In this document: piece by piece, positions 32,314 through 41,590 of the stretch | Layout of the letters: the number at the start of each line of letters is the position of its first letter | Numbering within the stretch: the stretch's first letter is position 1 | Assembly (NCBI RefSeq): GCF_003026365.1 | Contig: NZ_PYOM01000014.1 | Coordinates: 87,492 to 151,491 of the forward strand | From: Photobacterium angustum | Lineage (GTDB): Bacteria; Pseudomonadota; Gammaproteobacteria; Enterobacterales; Vibrionaceae | Direction of reading: 5' to 3' | Length of the DNA stretch: 64,000 bases | The notes under the pieces: model-generated | The model's input: only the letters and a program-made list of their open reading frames with translations | Told to the model about the DNA's origin: nothing | The model's database searches: none | Position numbers and translations under genes: made by a program

Positions 32314-32344
32314 AAAAAAGGCGCAGCCGGGTGACTGCGCCTTT
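32314..32344 (-). terminator. Terminator between mshA and mshC
   Basis: A 10-base inverted repeat, AAAGGCGCAG / CTGCGCCTTT, with an 8-base loop is followed on the minus strand by TTTTTTGTTTT. It lies directly downstream of the last of the three pilin genes. It probably lets pilin mRNA greatly exceed minor pilin mRNA. Confidence 0.88.
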
Positions 32345-32363
32345 GGTTCTAGCTATTAGCTAA

Positions 32364-32867
32364 TTATTTACAGTCAACAACAGAAGCTGAAGCGGCTGAA
32401 TTTGCAGATGCAGCCGTGTAAAGCACATAACAATCAGACGCTTTACCACTTGCTGGAACTTTATTTGCAAATGTAAATGCAATCTTACCGTTAGCTGTAT
32501 TACTACCGCTTGTAGACGCACCATCTATAGTAACTGGCTTCCATTCAGTAGTATTCTCAAGACCATTTACAGCCTTCATAATACCGTTAGCATCAGCTGT
32601 TGGATAACCAAAAATAGTAGATATTTTATTAGTACCATCTACAGTTACATCTGTTGCAGAACTTGCTGTTTCGACCCCTTTGATAGCGGCCTTACCATAA
32701 ACAATACCTGATGCACCGCTGATCGCACCTTTCAAACCTTGAAGGGAGGCATTACGCGCATCGACTTGAAGATTCATAAACTTAGGTGCTGCAGTTACCG
32801 CTAAGATACCTAAAATAACGATTACGACAACTAACTCAATTAAGGTGAAACCATTTTGACGCTTCAT
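32364..32867 (-). CDS. mshA: MSHA major pilin MshA
   Basis: This is a type IVa pilin of 167 residues. The leader is MKRQNG, then [14 protein letters not shown] with the +5 glutamate, and the alpha-1 helix continues through [23 protein letters not shown]. The globular domain has GIVYGKAAIKG and a C-terminal cysteine pair (CYVLY..VVDCK). Of the three tandem pilins, this one most resembles V. cholerae MshA as I remember it, so I give it the gene name. It is followed by a terminator. Confidence 0.88.
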   Translation of the reverse strand: MKRQNGFTLIELVVVIVILGILAVTAAPKFMNLQVDARNASLQGLKGAISGASGIVYGKAAIKGVETASSATDVTVDGTNKISTIFGYPTADANGIMKAVNGLENTTEWKPVTIDGASTSGSNTANGKIAFTFANKVPASGKASDCYVLYTAASANSAASASVVDCK

Positions 32868-32907
32868 ATTTTCTCCAATGAAACAGTGTTACTTAGCCAA
32901 TACTAAC

Positions 32908-33378
32908 TTATTTACAATTATGAACTTCAACTGTTGCTGCAGCTGTCGATGTCGCCTGCTTATACGTTACGGAACATTCTGTTGTATTTTCTTTTTGATT
33001 AGCAAAAGTATAAGAAATTGATTCACTACCTGCAGTAGTCACAGCACCAAATGCTTTCCATTCTGTATTACCAGCTTGTAAACCATTAACAACAAGACCA
33101 AGTGCTGCTGATGTTGCTACAGGGTATCCATAAGCTAACGTTACAGTACTACCAGCTTCACTAATCGCACCAGATGCACCTTCTTGGCCTTTAACAGCCG
33201 CTTTACCATAAGTAATACCTGCCGCACCTTGTATTGCACCTTTTAATCCTTGAAGTGATGCATTACGCGCATCTACTTGCAGGTTCATAAACTTAGGTGC
33301 AGCAGTAACTGCTAAAATACCTAGAATTACAATCACTACTACTAACTCGATTAGCGTGAAACCTTTTTGGTTATTCAT
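32908..33378 (-). CDS. MshA-type pilin, second tandem copy
   Basis: This is a 156-residue type IVa prepilin with leader [20 protein letters not shown] and the same [23 protein letters not shown] helix as its neighbours. The globular domains diverge after [10 protein letters not shown]. The C-terminus carries a cysteine pair (TECSVTY..EVHNC). I start at the ATG at 33378, which has a GGAG just upstream; a start 16 codons earlier would add a non-leader extension. It lies 40 bases upstream of mshA. Confidence 0.86.
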   Translation of the reverse strand: MNNQKGFTLIELVVVIVILGILAVTAAPKFMNLQVDARNASLQGLKGAIQGAAGITYGKAAVKGQEGASGAISEAGSTVTLAYGYPVATSAALGLVVNGLQAGNTEWKAFGAVTTAGSESISYTFANQKENTTECSVTYKQATSTAAATVEVHNCK

Positions 33379-33409
33379 ATCAGCTCCGAAGATTTTATTA
33401 ATCAATAAA

Positions 33410-33865
33410 TTAACTACATTTATCAACAGAGACTGTTGCAGCTGCTGTCGATGTTGCTTGTGTGTACGTTACAAAACAATCTGTTTTAGAATCAGGCTGA
33501 TTAGCAAAAGTATACGAAATCGTACCCGTTCCAGTACTTTTCACCTTCCATTCATCTGTATTAGAGAGACCATTCACAACCAATGCTAGAGAGGCTGACG
33601 ATGCAATAGGGTAACCATATTTGAGTGTTACTGTACTACCAGCTTCGCTAATTGAACCATTCTCACCTTCTTGACCTTTAACCGCAGCTTTACCATAAGT
33701 AATGCCAGCGGCGCCTTGAATAGCACCTTTTAAACCTTCCAGTGAGGCATTACGTGCGTCTGTCTGTAAATTCATAAACTTAGGTGCTGCAGTTACGGCT
33801 AGAATACCAAGAATAACTATCACCACTACCAGCTCAATAAGCGTAAAACCCTTTTGACTTTTCAT
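33410..33865 (-). CDS. MshA-type pilin, first tandem copy
   Basis: This is a 151-residue type IVa prepilin with leader [20 protein letters not shown] and [23 protein letters not shown]. It is closer to the second copy than to mshA: both share [25 protein letters not shown] and [10 protein letters not shown]. That suggests a recent duplication. The C-terminal cysteine pair is conserved (DCFVTY..SVDKC). AAGGA lies 7 bases before the ATG. Confidence 0.86.
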   Translation of the reverse strand: MKSQKGFTLIELVVVIVILGILAVTAAPKFMNLQTDARNASLEGLKGAIQGAAGITYGKAAVKGQEGENGSISEAGSTVTLKYGYPIASSASLALVVNGLSNTDEWKVKSTGTGTISYTFANQPDSKTDCFVTYTQATSTAAATVSVDKCS

Positions 33866-33879
33866 ATTGATTCCTTTCT

Positions 33880-34470
33880 TTATTTCAAATCTACTTCAAC
33901 ACGGCCCACTGCCGGCTGGTAAGTAAAAGAATGCCCAGCTAATGGATTCACTTCGCCAGAGCTATTTTTGCTAGCTGATGCTAGCTGGTAATAACGACAC
34001 TGTTTAGCGGCACCTGTGCCTTCAACCGTGACGAAAAATAAATCTTTACCACTAGCAAGATCATCGCGTGATGTCGTTGCTAACGGTGGGTTTTGCATCA
34101 ATTCTTGCAACAAATCTAAACAGTCCGTCGCCGTCATATCGACCACATCAGTTGTTGTACTGGTGTTTAACGCAAACGGATAACCAGGACGTATATTTAA
34201 CGTGGTATCTTCTTGGGTTAATTTAAATTCAGTACCGTCGTAATCAACAACATTATTATTTCCGCTATCAACAGGGCGACCATACGCTTCCCATTGTGCT
34301 CTAGCTGAAATCACAGCGGTTGCAAAACCACCCGTCATTCCTTCTATTGCAGATTGTTTAGCTTGATCGGTGATATTCATAAACCGAGGTAAAGCGGTTG
34401 CCGCTAAGATCCCGAGCACAATAATCACAACGACTAATTCGATAAGCGAAAAGCCGGCGTTTTTTTTCAT
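33880..34470 (-). CDS. mshB: MSHA pilin-like protein MshB
   Basis: This is a 196-residue prepilin with leader [20 protein letters not shown] and ATALPRFMNITDQAKQSAIEG. It resembles MshA at the N-terminus but has a longer, distinct globular domain with a cysteine pair. In V. cholerae MshB is the pilin-like gene directly before mshA, as here. It probably acts as a minor or initiating pilin. Confidence 0.88.
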   Translation of the reverse strand: MKKNAGFSLIELVVVIIVLGILAATALPRFMNITDQAKQSAIEGMTGGFATAVISARAQWEAYGRPVDSGNNNVVDYDGTEFKLTQEDTTLNIRPGYPFALNTSTTTDVVDMTATDCLDLLQELMQNPPLATTSRDDLASGKDLFFVTVEGTGAAKQCRYYQLASASKNSSGEVNPLAGHSFTYQPAVGRVEVDLK

Positions 34471-34500
34471 TTCCCTATCCTTACTGTAAGAAACTCGACA

Positions 34501-34977
34501 CTATAGCGACAAATTACTGGCAATATGTATTTTGTCATTAATATAAAGTATTGCCAATTTTTTCTTAATGCCTATATCATATAAACATCTATTATAACCG
34601 CTTGAATCATCAGCTTTTCTATAACTAAATGAATTATATTCAGGCTTTCCTATTCCATTTGATAATAAAGACCATATTTTAGGGCAGTCCAACTCCCTTT
34701 GTTTCAACACAATTGGCCATCCTAATTGAGTATATTCAAACGCAATATCACCAACCTTGTCGGAATGAGGTTTATTATTTAATTCCCAGTTCTGACGAAG
34801 GTTTACAGCACCTTGATACAAATTATTTCGGGTTAAATCAAACTGAATAAACTTGGCATTTTTCTGTACTTGCTGCCATTCATATAACAAAACACTTATT
34901 AATATAAATGTAATTATTAGCCACGAAATATTTTGTAACCTTTTTTTGTGCTGTAACTCACGATCCCTTAGCGACAT
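34501..34977 (-). CDS. mshF: MSHA biogenesis protein MshF
   Basis: This is a 158-residue bitopic protein: a basic cytoplasmic N-terminus (LRDRELQHKKRLQ), a single membrane helix (about 18-37, ISWLIITFILISVLLYEW) and a periplasmic domain with cysteines. It overlaps mshG by 20 bases. The family is small and poorly characterised; the call rests mainly on position between mshG and mshB, size and topology. The gene is more AT-rich than its neighbours. Confidence 0.78.
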   Translation of the reverse strand: MSLRDRELQHKKRLQNISWLIITFILISVLLYEWQQVQKNAKFIQFDLTRNNLYQGAVNLRQNWELNNKPHSDKVGDIAFEYTQLGWPIVLKQRELDCPKIWSLLSNGIGKPEYNSFSYRKADDSSGYNRCLYDIGIKKKLAILYINDKIHIASNLSL

Positions 34978-36184
34978 CGAGCATTCCCCACATAGGTAAA
35001 AAGATACCTAAGGCTAATAACAACACCATTCCAGCCACAACAACCAACATGATGGGCTCTATTCGAGCCGTTAATGTTTTTAAATCGTATTCCACTTCAC
35101 GATCATAAAAATCCGCAACTTCTAACAGCAACTCATCGACTTGGCCTGTTTCTTCACCCACGGCAATCATTTGTAAAACGAGTGGCGTAAACACCCCTGA
35201 TTTGGTTGCCGTTCGTGAAATACTGCTACCGCCTTCGATCCCTTGCTTCATTTCAATTAAACGGTTTTCTAAAAAGCGATTACCTAACGATTCCGCAGCC
35301 ATTTGAATCGCCTGATTTAAAGGTACACCAGCACGGATCATTAAAGAAAACGTACGAGCAAAACGTGCCATTTGAGCACGATTAACAATGCTTCCCGTAA
35401 TGGGCATACGTAAGCGCCAGTTATCCCACTTTTCGGCCCCTTTTGGCGTATTACGCCAAAATCGTATACCTAACCAAATAGCGACGGATACGCCAATCAT
35501 CATCGGCCAGTAATGAACAAAAAAGTTCGATGTTCCAATCAACACTCGGGTTGGCCATGGCAGTTCAACGCCAAAGCGCGAGAACATCGACGCAAATTGT
35601 GGAATAACTTTGGTATTTAATATCCCCATTGCTATCACGATGGCCGTTAATACAAATGTGGGATAACGCATCGCCGACTTAATTTGTCGACGGGTATTCA
35701 TCTCTTGTTCGTAGTAATTCGCAAGCTGTAACAATACCTGATCAAGACGACCCGTATTTTCGCCGACATGGATCATTGAGATAAATAACCGAGAAAAAAC
35801 CCGAGGATGTTGCTGCATCGCCACTGACAACGCGCGACCATTAGTCAAATCAAGGGTTAACGCTTCTAGGATTGTTTTTAATAAAGGATGACTCGCACTT
35901 TGCGATAAACCTTTAAAAGCCCGTAATAGTGGGACACCCGCTTTGGTTAAACTGTATAGCTGTCGACAAAAGATCACGAGAACTTCTAGCGGTAATTGCG
36001 CTTGAAACAAAGCACTTAAATCAAACGCTTGTCCTTTTGCTTTACCGTGCGTTTCTCGGATCTCAAGAGGGATCACACCTTGACGTATCAAGAGATCGGC
36101 TGCGGCATTAGCATTTGATGCTTCAATCGTTCCCTGTTTTAATTGGCCTTTCTCACCGCGCCCTCGGTAGCTAAATACTGCCAT
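34958..36184 (-). CDS. mshG: MSHA inner-membrane platform protein MshG
   Basis: MshG is the GspF/PilC-type polytopic platform protein that couples the assembly ATPase to pilin polymerisation. The 408 residues contain the two T2SSF repeats (FCRQLYSLTKAGVPLLRAF near residue 75 and FARTFSLMIRAGVPLNQAI near 275) and three membrane helices. It starts 14 bases after the mshE stop. Confidence 0.93.
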   Translation of the reverse strand: MAVFSYRGRGEKGQLKQGTIEASNANAAADLLIRQGVIPLEIRETHGKAKGQAFDLSALFQAQLPLEVLVIFCRQLYSLTKAGVPLLRAFKGLSQSASHPLLKTILEALTLDLTNGRALSVAMQQHPRVFSRLFISMIHVGENTGRLDQVLLQLANYYEQEMNTRRQIKSAMRYPTFVLTAIVIAMGILNTKVIPQFASMFSRFGVELPWPTRVLIGTSNFFVHYWPMMIGVSVAIWLGIRFWRNTPKGAEKWDNWRLRMPITGSIVNRAQMARFARTFSLMIRAGVPLNQAIQMAAESLGNRFLENRLIEMKQGIEGGSSISRTATKSGVFTPLVLQMIAVGEETGQVDELLLEVADFYDREVEYDLKTLTARIEPIMLVVVAGMVLLLALGIFLPMWGMLDVAKGS

Positions 36185-36198
36185 CTTCGTCTCTACTA

Positions 36199-37911
36199 CT
36201 AGTTAAGAACATCCATTACTTCACCTTCACCAAGAAGCAGTACTTCATCAATGCTGGTCTTACCCGCTAAAGCAAGCTCCATTGCAGATTCCACCAGCGG
36301 TTTATAGCCTTCACTCTTTCTCGCTAGTTGGGTAAATAACACCGCATTATTTTGACGTAACGCATCCATCATATCTTGGCGCATCTCAAGTAATTCAAAG
36401 ACACCAATACGGCCTTTATAACCGGTAAAGTTACAGCTATGACAACCTCGTCCTCGGCGGAAGACATGATTGTTGTAGAATGGGAAACGGGTTTCTAGCC
36501 ACGCTTTTTGTCCCAGCTCTAAAGCCGCATCTTCACCACAATCACTACAAATACGACGTACCAATCGCTGCGCTAATACTGCACGAACGGCACTTGCCAC
36601 CAAGTAACCAGGTGCTTCCATATCGATCATACGCAGTGCACTGTCTACCGCATCGTTAGTATGAAGTGTCGATAAAACTAGGTGACCCGTTAATGCCGAA
36701 CGCAAGCCAATTTCGACTGTTTCCTGATCGCGCATCTCACCAATTAAGATGACATCGGGATCCTGACGTAAAAAAGTGCGTAGAATAGATGAGAAATTAA
36801 GCCCAATCTTGCTGTTTACCTGAACTTGGTTAACACGCGGCAATCGATATTCAACCGGATCTTCTGCTGTAATGAGTTTTTTACCCGGCTTATTTAATTC
36901 ACTTAATGCACCATATAGCGTCGTAGTTTTACCTGAACCTGTTGGCCCTGTTACCAAAATCATGCCATGCGGACGTTTTAACTGGCGACGAAAACGCTGC
37001 ACGATATCATTCGGCATACCGATTTCATCAAGGCTTAAAATACCGGCTGACTGATCAAGTAAACGCATTACCACCGATTCACCATGTTGAATTGGCATAG
37101 TAGAAATACGCACATCAACCGAGCGGTTTCGTACCATCATATTAAAGCGTCCATCTTGAGGCAGACGCTTTTCAGAAATATCGAGGCCACTCATAAGCTT
37201 TAAACGCAATACTAGCGCAGAAGAAATACTGCTCTCATCAATCAGGTTTTCATGCAGTACACCATCAATACGTTGGCGGATACGCAACACATCAGCATCT
37301 GGCTCTATGTGAATATCTGAAGCGCCCACTTGCACTGCATCTTCAAACAACGAGTTGATAAGTTTTACAACAGTCACTTCTTCATTGTCGGCCTCTTCCA
37401 TGCCGAATGTGAAAGTGTGGTGATCTTGGTGTTCTGCTTTTAATTGCTCTGCAAATGACGCAATTTCTTGAGTTCTACGATAGTAACGATCAAAGGCAGC
37501 CAACAATTGACGCTCTGGCGCAATCACAAGTTCAACACGGTATTGACTAAGCTGATCAAACACCGCTTCTTGTGCCGCTAAGTCAGCAGGATCACTCATC
37601 GCAACACGAACTGTATCACCGTGCTGACCTAAAACTAACGCACGTAAACGACGCGCATTTACTTCTGATAGTAAACCAACATGTTCGCTATCCACTTGCA
37701 CTCGTGTTAAATCAACAAGCGGCACATCAAGCTGACGTGCCAAAAACTGCAGCATTTGCTGTTCAGTAAGAAACCCTAAATTAATTAGGGTGTCACCGAG
37801 CTTACGTCCCGTTGATTGCTGTTTTGTCAGTGCTTGTTCTAGTTGTTGCTGAGTAATGATATTTTCATCAACTAGAAGATCGCCTAAGCGTTTACGTAAT
37901 CGAATTTGCAT
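36199..37911 (-). CDS. mshE: MSHA pilus extension ATPase MshE
   Basis: MshE is the hexameric ATPase that drives MSHA pilus extension. The 570-residue protein has an N-terminal MshEN domain with two tandem 24-residue motifs, at about 8-31 (RLG...Q) and 37-60 (KLG...Q). These are the known cyclic-di-GMP-binding elements of this family. The GspE core follows: Walker A GPTGSGKTT at 322-330, LIGEMRDQETVEIGL as Walker B, and a zinc-binding C-x2-C pair set (CSDCGE, CHSCNF). Pilus output is therefore likely controlled by cyclic di-GMP. Confidence 0.95.
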   Translation of the reverse strand: MQIRLRKRLGDLLVDENIITQQQLEQALTKQQSTGRKLGDTLINLGFLTEQQMLQFLARQLDVPLVDLTRVQVDSEHVGLLSEVNARRLRALVLGQHGDTVRVAMSDPADLAAQEAVFDQLSQYRVELVIAPERQLLAAFDRYYRRTQEIASFAEQLKAEHQDHHTFTFGMEEADNEEVTVVKLINSLFEDAVQVGASDIHIEPDADVLRIRQRIDGVLHENLIDESSISSALVLRLKLMSGLDISEKRLPQDGRFNMMVRNRSVDVRISTMPIQHGESVVMRLLDQSAGILSLDEIGMPNDIVQRFRRQLKRPHGMILVTGPTGSGKTTTLYGALSELNKPGKKLITAEDPVEYRLPRVNQVQVNSKIGLNFSSILRTFLRQDPDVILIGEMRDQETVEIGLRSALTGHLVLSTLHTNDAVDSALRMIDMEAPGYLVASAVRAVLAQRLVRRICSDCGEDAALELGQKAWLETRFPFYNNHVFRRGRGCHSCNFTGYKGRIGVFELLEMRQDMMDALRQNNAVLFTQLARKSEGYKPLVESAMELALAGKTSIDEVLLLGEGEVMDVLN

Positions 37912-37914
37912 CGG

Positions 37915-39084
37915 CTAGCTCCTATGCGATTTTAATGCAACTAAGCGCTGCTGAATAAATTGTTGTGATGACGCTGAGATATTACCTAGCTGTAACGCTT
38001 TTTGATAAGACTCACGGGCTTTCTCTGCATTACCACTCCGGTCTTGAGCAATCGCTAATCCCATCCACCAGCGACCATCAAATGACGCTAAACGCACTAA
38101 TTGTTGATAACTTTGAAGTGCTACCACATTGTTATTTAACCTTTGTGCTAACGCACCACGCATGGCTAAATACTGCGAATCTATACTGCCACTTTTATCA
38201 TTTAACACAGCTAATGCCGCTTGATTTTGATTTTCATTGACCAATAATTTAGCGAGTGTTAAACGTAACTGTGGTTGATTCGGTTGCTTTGCTAGACCTT
38301 TTTCAAGCGTCGCAATTGCTTCTCTTACATTGCCTCGCCCATAGTACAATGCCGCTAAACGTTGCCTTGCCATGATCCAATCAGGACGGTAATTTAAAGC
38401 CGACTCTAAATTAACAACCGCTTGTTTACTGTTTTGCTGCTCTAAGGCTTTTTCTGCATTTAAGTATTCAACTTGCGCCAATTCTTTTGGCGTTAAAGAA
38501 ACCGTTTGAATCGATAATTCACTTTTTACCGGTTTTGGCGCAGGTGGCTTTGGTTGCGCTTTATGTTCTTGCTCAACCGCAGCCAATGCTTTTTCATAAC
38601 CGCTTTCATAGCCTTGATCATAAGAGCTTTGTAACTCTTTTTGTTCATCTTCACTTTCAAGAGATTCTTGAGCGACAGGCATATTCGCAAGCTCAGCTAT
38701 CGCTGATTTATCAATACTCTTTGAATGTGGTTGTTCTGTAACAACTGCCGTTTTATTTTCATTTGACGTTACAGGCGCTTTCACTGCAATGGTTGATAAA
38801 GGTTTAACTGACGCAATCTCTTTCGTCGTTTCAGGTTGATCAACAATAGGCTCTGCGGCTATTTCTGTTTGTGCCATGGCTGGCGTAACAACACTATCAG
38901 GTTGATTTAACCACCACGCCATACCGACAAATGCCATGGTGCAGCAACCAACAGTTACCCATTTTGGCCATGCTGATGTTGGTATAGATGCTATTTCTGC
39001 TGCACGTAATGGAGAGCCCTGCTGTGATGCAGAAGCGAGTTTTACTTGGCTCAACTCATTAAGTCGGCGATTTAATTCACTCAT
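37915..39084 (-). CDS. mshN: MSHA biogenesis protein MshN (TPR protein)
   Basis: This is a 389-residue bitopic protein. It has a short cytoplasmic N-terminus (MSELNRRLNELSQ), a membrane helix (about 40-60) and a Thr/Glu/Pro-rich periplasmic linker. The C-terminal half is made of TPR-like helical repeats (AEKALEQQ..AVVNLESALNYRPDW, then GNVREAIATLEKGLAKQP and SGNAEKARESYQKALQ). I start at ATG 39084, which has GGAG 6 bases upstream and overlaps the mshM stop as ATGA. A scaffold role in the pilus envelope complex is inferred from the family. Confidence 0.88.
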   Translation of the reverse strand: MSELNRRLNELSQVKLASASQQGSPLRAAEIASIPTSAWPKWVTVGCCTMAFVGMAWWLNQPDSVVTPAMAQTEIAAEPIVDQPETTKEIASVKPLSTIAVKAPVTSNENKTAVVTEQPHSKSIDKSAIAELANMPVAQESLESEDEQKELQSSYDQGYESGYEKALAAVEQEHKAQPKPPAPKPVKSELSIQTVSLTPKELAQVEYLNAEKALEQQNSKQAVVNLESALNYRPDWIMARQRLAALYYGRGNVREAIATLEKGLAKQPNQPQLRLTLAKLLVNENQNQAALAVLNDKSGSIDSQYLAMRGALAQRLNNNVVALQSYQQLVRLASFDGRWWMGLAIAQDRSGNAEKARESYQKALQLGNISASSQQFIQQRLVALKSHRS

Positions 39085-39929
39085 GAATGACTCCATCCCC
39101 ACAATATAGGAAATGACCACTTAGGTTGTTTAGCACCAAGGGTATCCCGAATAGCCATGAGGACTGCTTTTTTACTAACGATATATTGTTGCTCACAAAA
39201 AGTGGCAAGTAAGGACTTATGGCATAATTGATTGATCAATCGTGGCGTGCCACCACTGGCATACCAAATTGCGCGGCATATCGACAGACTAAACACCATG
39301 TCGGTATAACCGGCTTGATACAGTCGGTGTTGTATATATGCCACGGTTTCAGCCAAATTTAATGGTCGTAAAACAGCACGAAATGTGATCCGTTGACGTA
39401 ATTGACGCAATTGGTGCTGGGCTAATCGTTGATCAAGCTCTGGCTGTCCGAGTAAAACAATATGTAGCAACTTTTCTTGTTCAGTTTCTAAATTACCTAA
39501 TAAACGAATCGCTTCTAACGCATCATCTGATAACGCTTGTGCTTCATCGAGTAACACCACCACCGATTGCCCATTCAACCGACGTGAGATGAGTTCATCC
39601 TGAATTTGCTCAGTCAGTAAAGCATGATCACTATTCGGTAGTAGACTTAATTCTTTTGCCAATGAGCGCTTTAATTCTATTCCACTACAGGCTGGCGTCG
39701 GTAGGTAAGCAAGATCAAAATGAGTTGGCAATTGGGTCATCAACATACGACACACTAAGGTTTTACCCGTTCCTACCTCTCCTGATACCTGTGTGATCCC
39801 TTCGCCCATTTGTAGTGCTGCCAACACGGTTTGAATAGCTTCAATATGTGATGGCAGCGCATGGAAAAGAGAGGTATTAGGTGTTAAAGAAAAAGGCTGC
39901 TGACTAAAACCAAAGTGTTCGAGATACAT
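39081..39929 (-). CDS. mshM: MSHA biogenesis ATPase MshM (ExeA/GspA-like)
   Basis: This is a 282-residue AAA+ ATPase of the ExeA/GspA group with the typical opening MYLEHFGFSQQPFSLTPNTSLF. It has Walker A GEVGTGKT at 50-57 and Walker B VVLLDEAQAL. It ends soon after the ATPase domain and lacks a large periplasmic peptidoglycan-binding part. It lies between mshL and mshN and probably assists secretin or TPR protein assembly. Confidence 0.92.
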   Translation of the reverse strand: MYLEHFGFSQQPFSLTPNTSLFHALPSHIEAIQTVLAALQMGEGITQVSGEVGTGKTLVCRMLMTQLPTHFDLAYLPTPACSGIELKRSLAKELSLLPNSDHALLTEQIQDELISRRLNGQSVVVLLDEAQALSDDALEAIRLLGNLETEQEKLLHIVLLGQPELDQRLAQHQLRQLRQRITFRAVLRPLNLAETVAYIQHRLYQAGYTDMVFSLSICRAIWYASGGTPRLINQLCHKSLLATFCEQQYIVSKKAVLMAIRDTLGAKQPKWSFPILWGWSHS

Positions 39930-39932
39930 GAA

Positions 39933-41579
39933 TTACCCTTCTTCAGGGAACCATTCATTAATCAGTGATCGAGAGCGTTCAATTTCTTGTTTCCAAGTAT
40001 TGTCAGTCACAACTGTCGGTTTAAGTAAGATCACCAATTCAGTTTTCTTTTTCACCTTATTGATATGACGGAATAAATTACCAATGCCAGGGATATCACC
40101 AAGAAACGGAACTTTCGAGACTTGATCATTAATGCTTGATTTCATTAAACCACCAATCACCACAACATCACCTGTTCGGGCGTGGATGATTGAATCAGAT
40201 TCGCGAATAGTACTTTTTGCTAACGGTAATACCATAGGTTTTGCAGTACCGACTTCAATAGTTTTCTGTTCATTCTGCACATCAACAACCGCTGGGTGAA
40301 CATGTAATAAAACGCCACCTTGATCGTCAATCTGTGGCGTTACATCCAACGAAATACCAGAGAAGAATGGGGTTAATGATACATCTGGCGAAACATTATT
40401 GTTATCACCTGAGACGTTACTGCTTGAAACGTCTGTCACAAAGTATTCATCACCACCGACTTTAATCACCGCTTTTTGGTTATTTGCAGCAGTCACCCGT
40501 GGGCTAGAAAGCACGTTCAAATCACCTTGAGTAGATAAGAAGCTCATCACCGCACTGAAATTACCATCGGTGATCTTAATATTAGTTTGTCCGCCCAATA
40601 GCTCTGAAATAGCATTGCCGCCCGGTAAGATACTCGCGGCGGCATTAGCAGCATCTTTCATCTCATTAACGATAATGCCAGTGCCGCCAATACTTGAGGT
40701 TAAATTATTCCAATCTATCCCTTGTTGGTAACTATCATTGAGCGTCACCTCCATGATTTTCGCCTCAAGCACGACTTGACGCTTTAGACGACGTTGAGAC
40801 ATGCCTAAGAACTCTTTAACTTCACGTAATTCATTAGGGAAGGCGCGAACGGAAATGAGACCCGCTTGCGGTGATACCATGACATTTCGACCATCACCAG
40901 AGCCAATCATGCCACTAACGACTTTCTCTAACTGTGTCCAAAAATCACTGTCCGAGGTCGTTTCAATCGTCGTGCCACCTGTTGTGGTATTACCTCCGTC
41001 TGATGATGAACTATTGCTATTATCATCATCACCTGATGACGAATTATTATCGCCATCACTAATAGAACCGGAGGTAATAGAAGTTAATGACTTACCTTTA
41101 CGTTGTAATTGTAAATAATCAACGGGGATCACTTCAGTCCGTAACGTTGCAGGGAAAACCTGAATAATATTCCCTTTACGCGTCGTACTATAACCGTAAA
41201 TATCAGACACGACATTTAGCACTTCATCGAGTGTGACATCATTTAATTTCATCGTAATACGACCAGTAACACCGGGATGAATAACGATATTAAATGGTGT
41301 GCCTTTTACTAAACTGGTAAAGAATGCATTGGCTTCAACATTTTTAGCATTAACACGAAAACGCTTTTCTAACGAAGAATTAGCAGGGTTAATATTGCTA
41401 TCAAGTGATGGCATAAGATCAGCATTGACCGCAGAAGGTAGCTCCATTAAAGGACGGCTACTCGCTTCATTCGCAGCTTCATTTAAGGCCTTCTTCACTT
41501 CAACAGGGTTTTGGTGTCCCATATTAGTTGAACAGCCCGCTAAGGATGCAATGGTGATCCCTAGAAGAATTCGACGCAT
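39933..41579 (-). CDS. mshL: MSHA outer-membrane secretin MshL
   Basis: MshL forms the outer-membrane channel for the pilus. The 548-residue lipoprotein has a lipobox SLAGC with cysteine at residue 16, then N-domains (STN-like, about 80-150). A low-complexity Ser/Asp/Asn/Gly/Thr linker spans about 164-210. The C-terminal secretin domain includes NVLSSPRVTAANNQKAVIKVG and GGLMKSSINDQVSKVPFLGDIP. Confidence 0.94.
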   Translation of the reverse strand: MRRILLGITIASLAGCSTNMGHQNPVEVKKALNEAANEASSRPLMELPSAVNADLMPSLDSNINPANSSLEKRFRVNAKNVEANAFFTSLVKGTPFNIVIHPGVTGRITMKLNDVTLDEVLNVVSDIYGYSTTRKGNIIQVFPATLRTEVIPVDYLQLQRKGKSLTSITSGSISDGDNNSSSGDDDNSNSSSSDGGNTTTGGTTIETTSDSDFWTQLEKVVSGMIGSGDGRNVMVSPQAGLISVRAFPNELREVKEFLGMSQRRLKRQVVLEAKIMEVTLNDSYQQGIDWNNLTSSIGGTGIIVNEMKDAANAAASILPGGNAISELLGGQTNIKITDGNFSAVMSFLSTQGDLNVLSSPRVTAANNQKAVIKVGGDEYFVTDVSSSNVSGDNNNVSPDVSLTPFFSGISLDVTPQIDDQGGVLLHVHPAVVDVQNEQKTIEVGTAKPMVLPLAKSTIRESDSIIHARTGDVVVIGGLMKSSINDQVSKVPFLGDIPGIGNLFRHINKVKKKTELVILLKPTVVTDNTWKQEIERSRSLINEWFPEEG

Positions 41580-41590
41580 AATATTTAACC

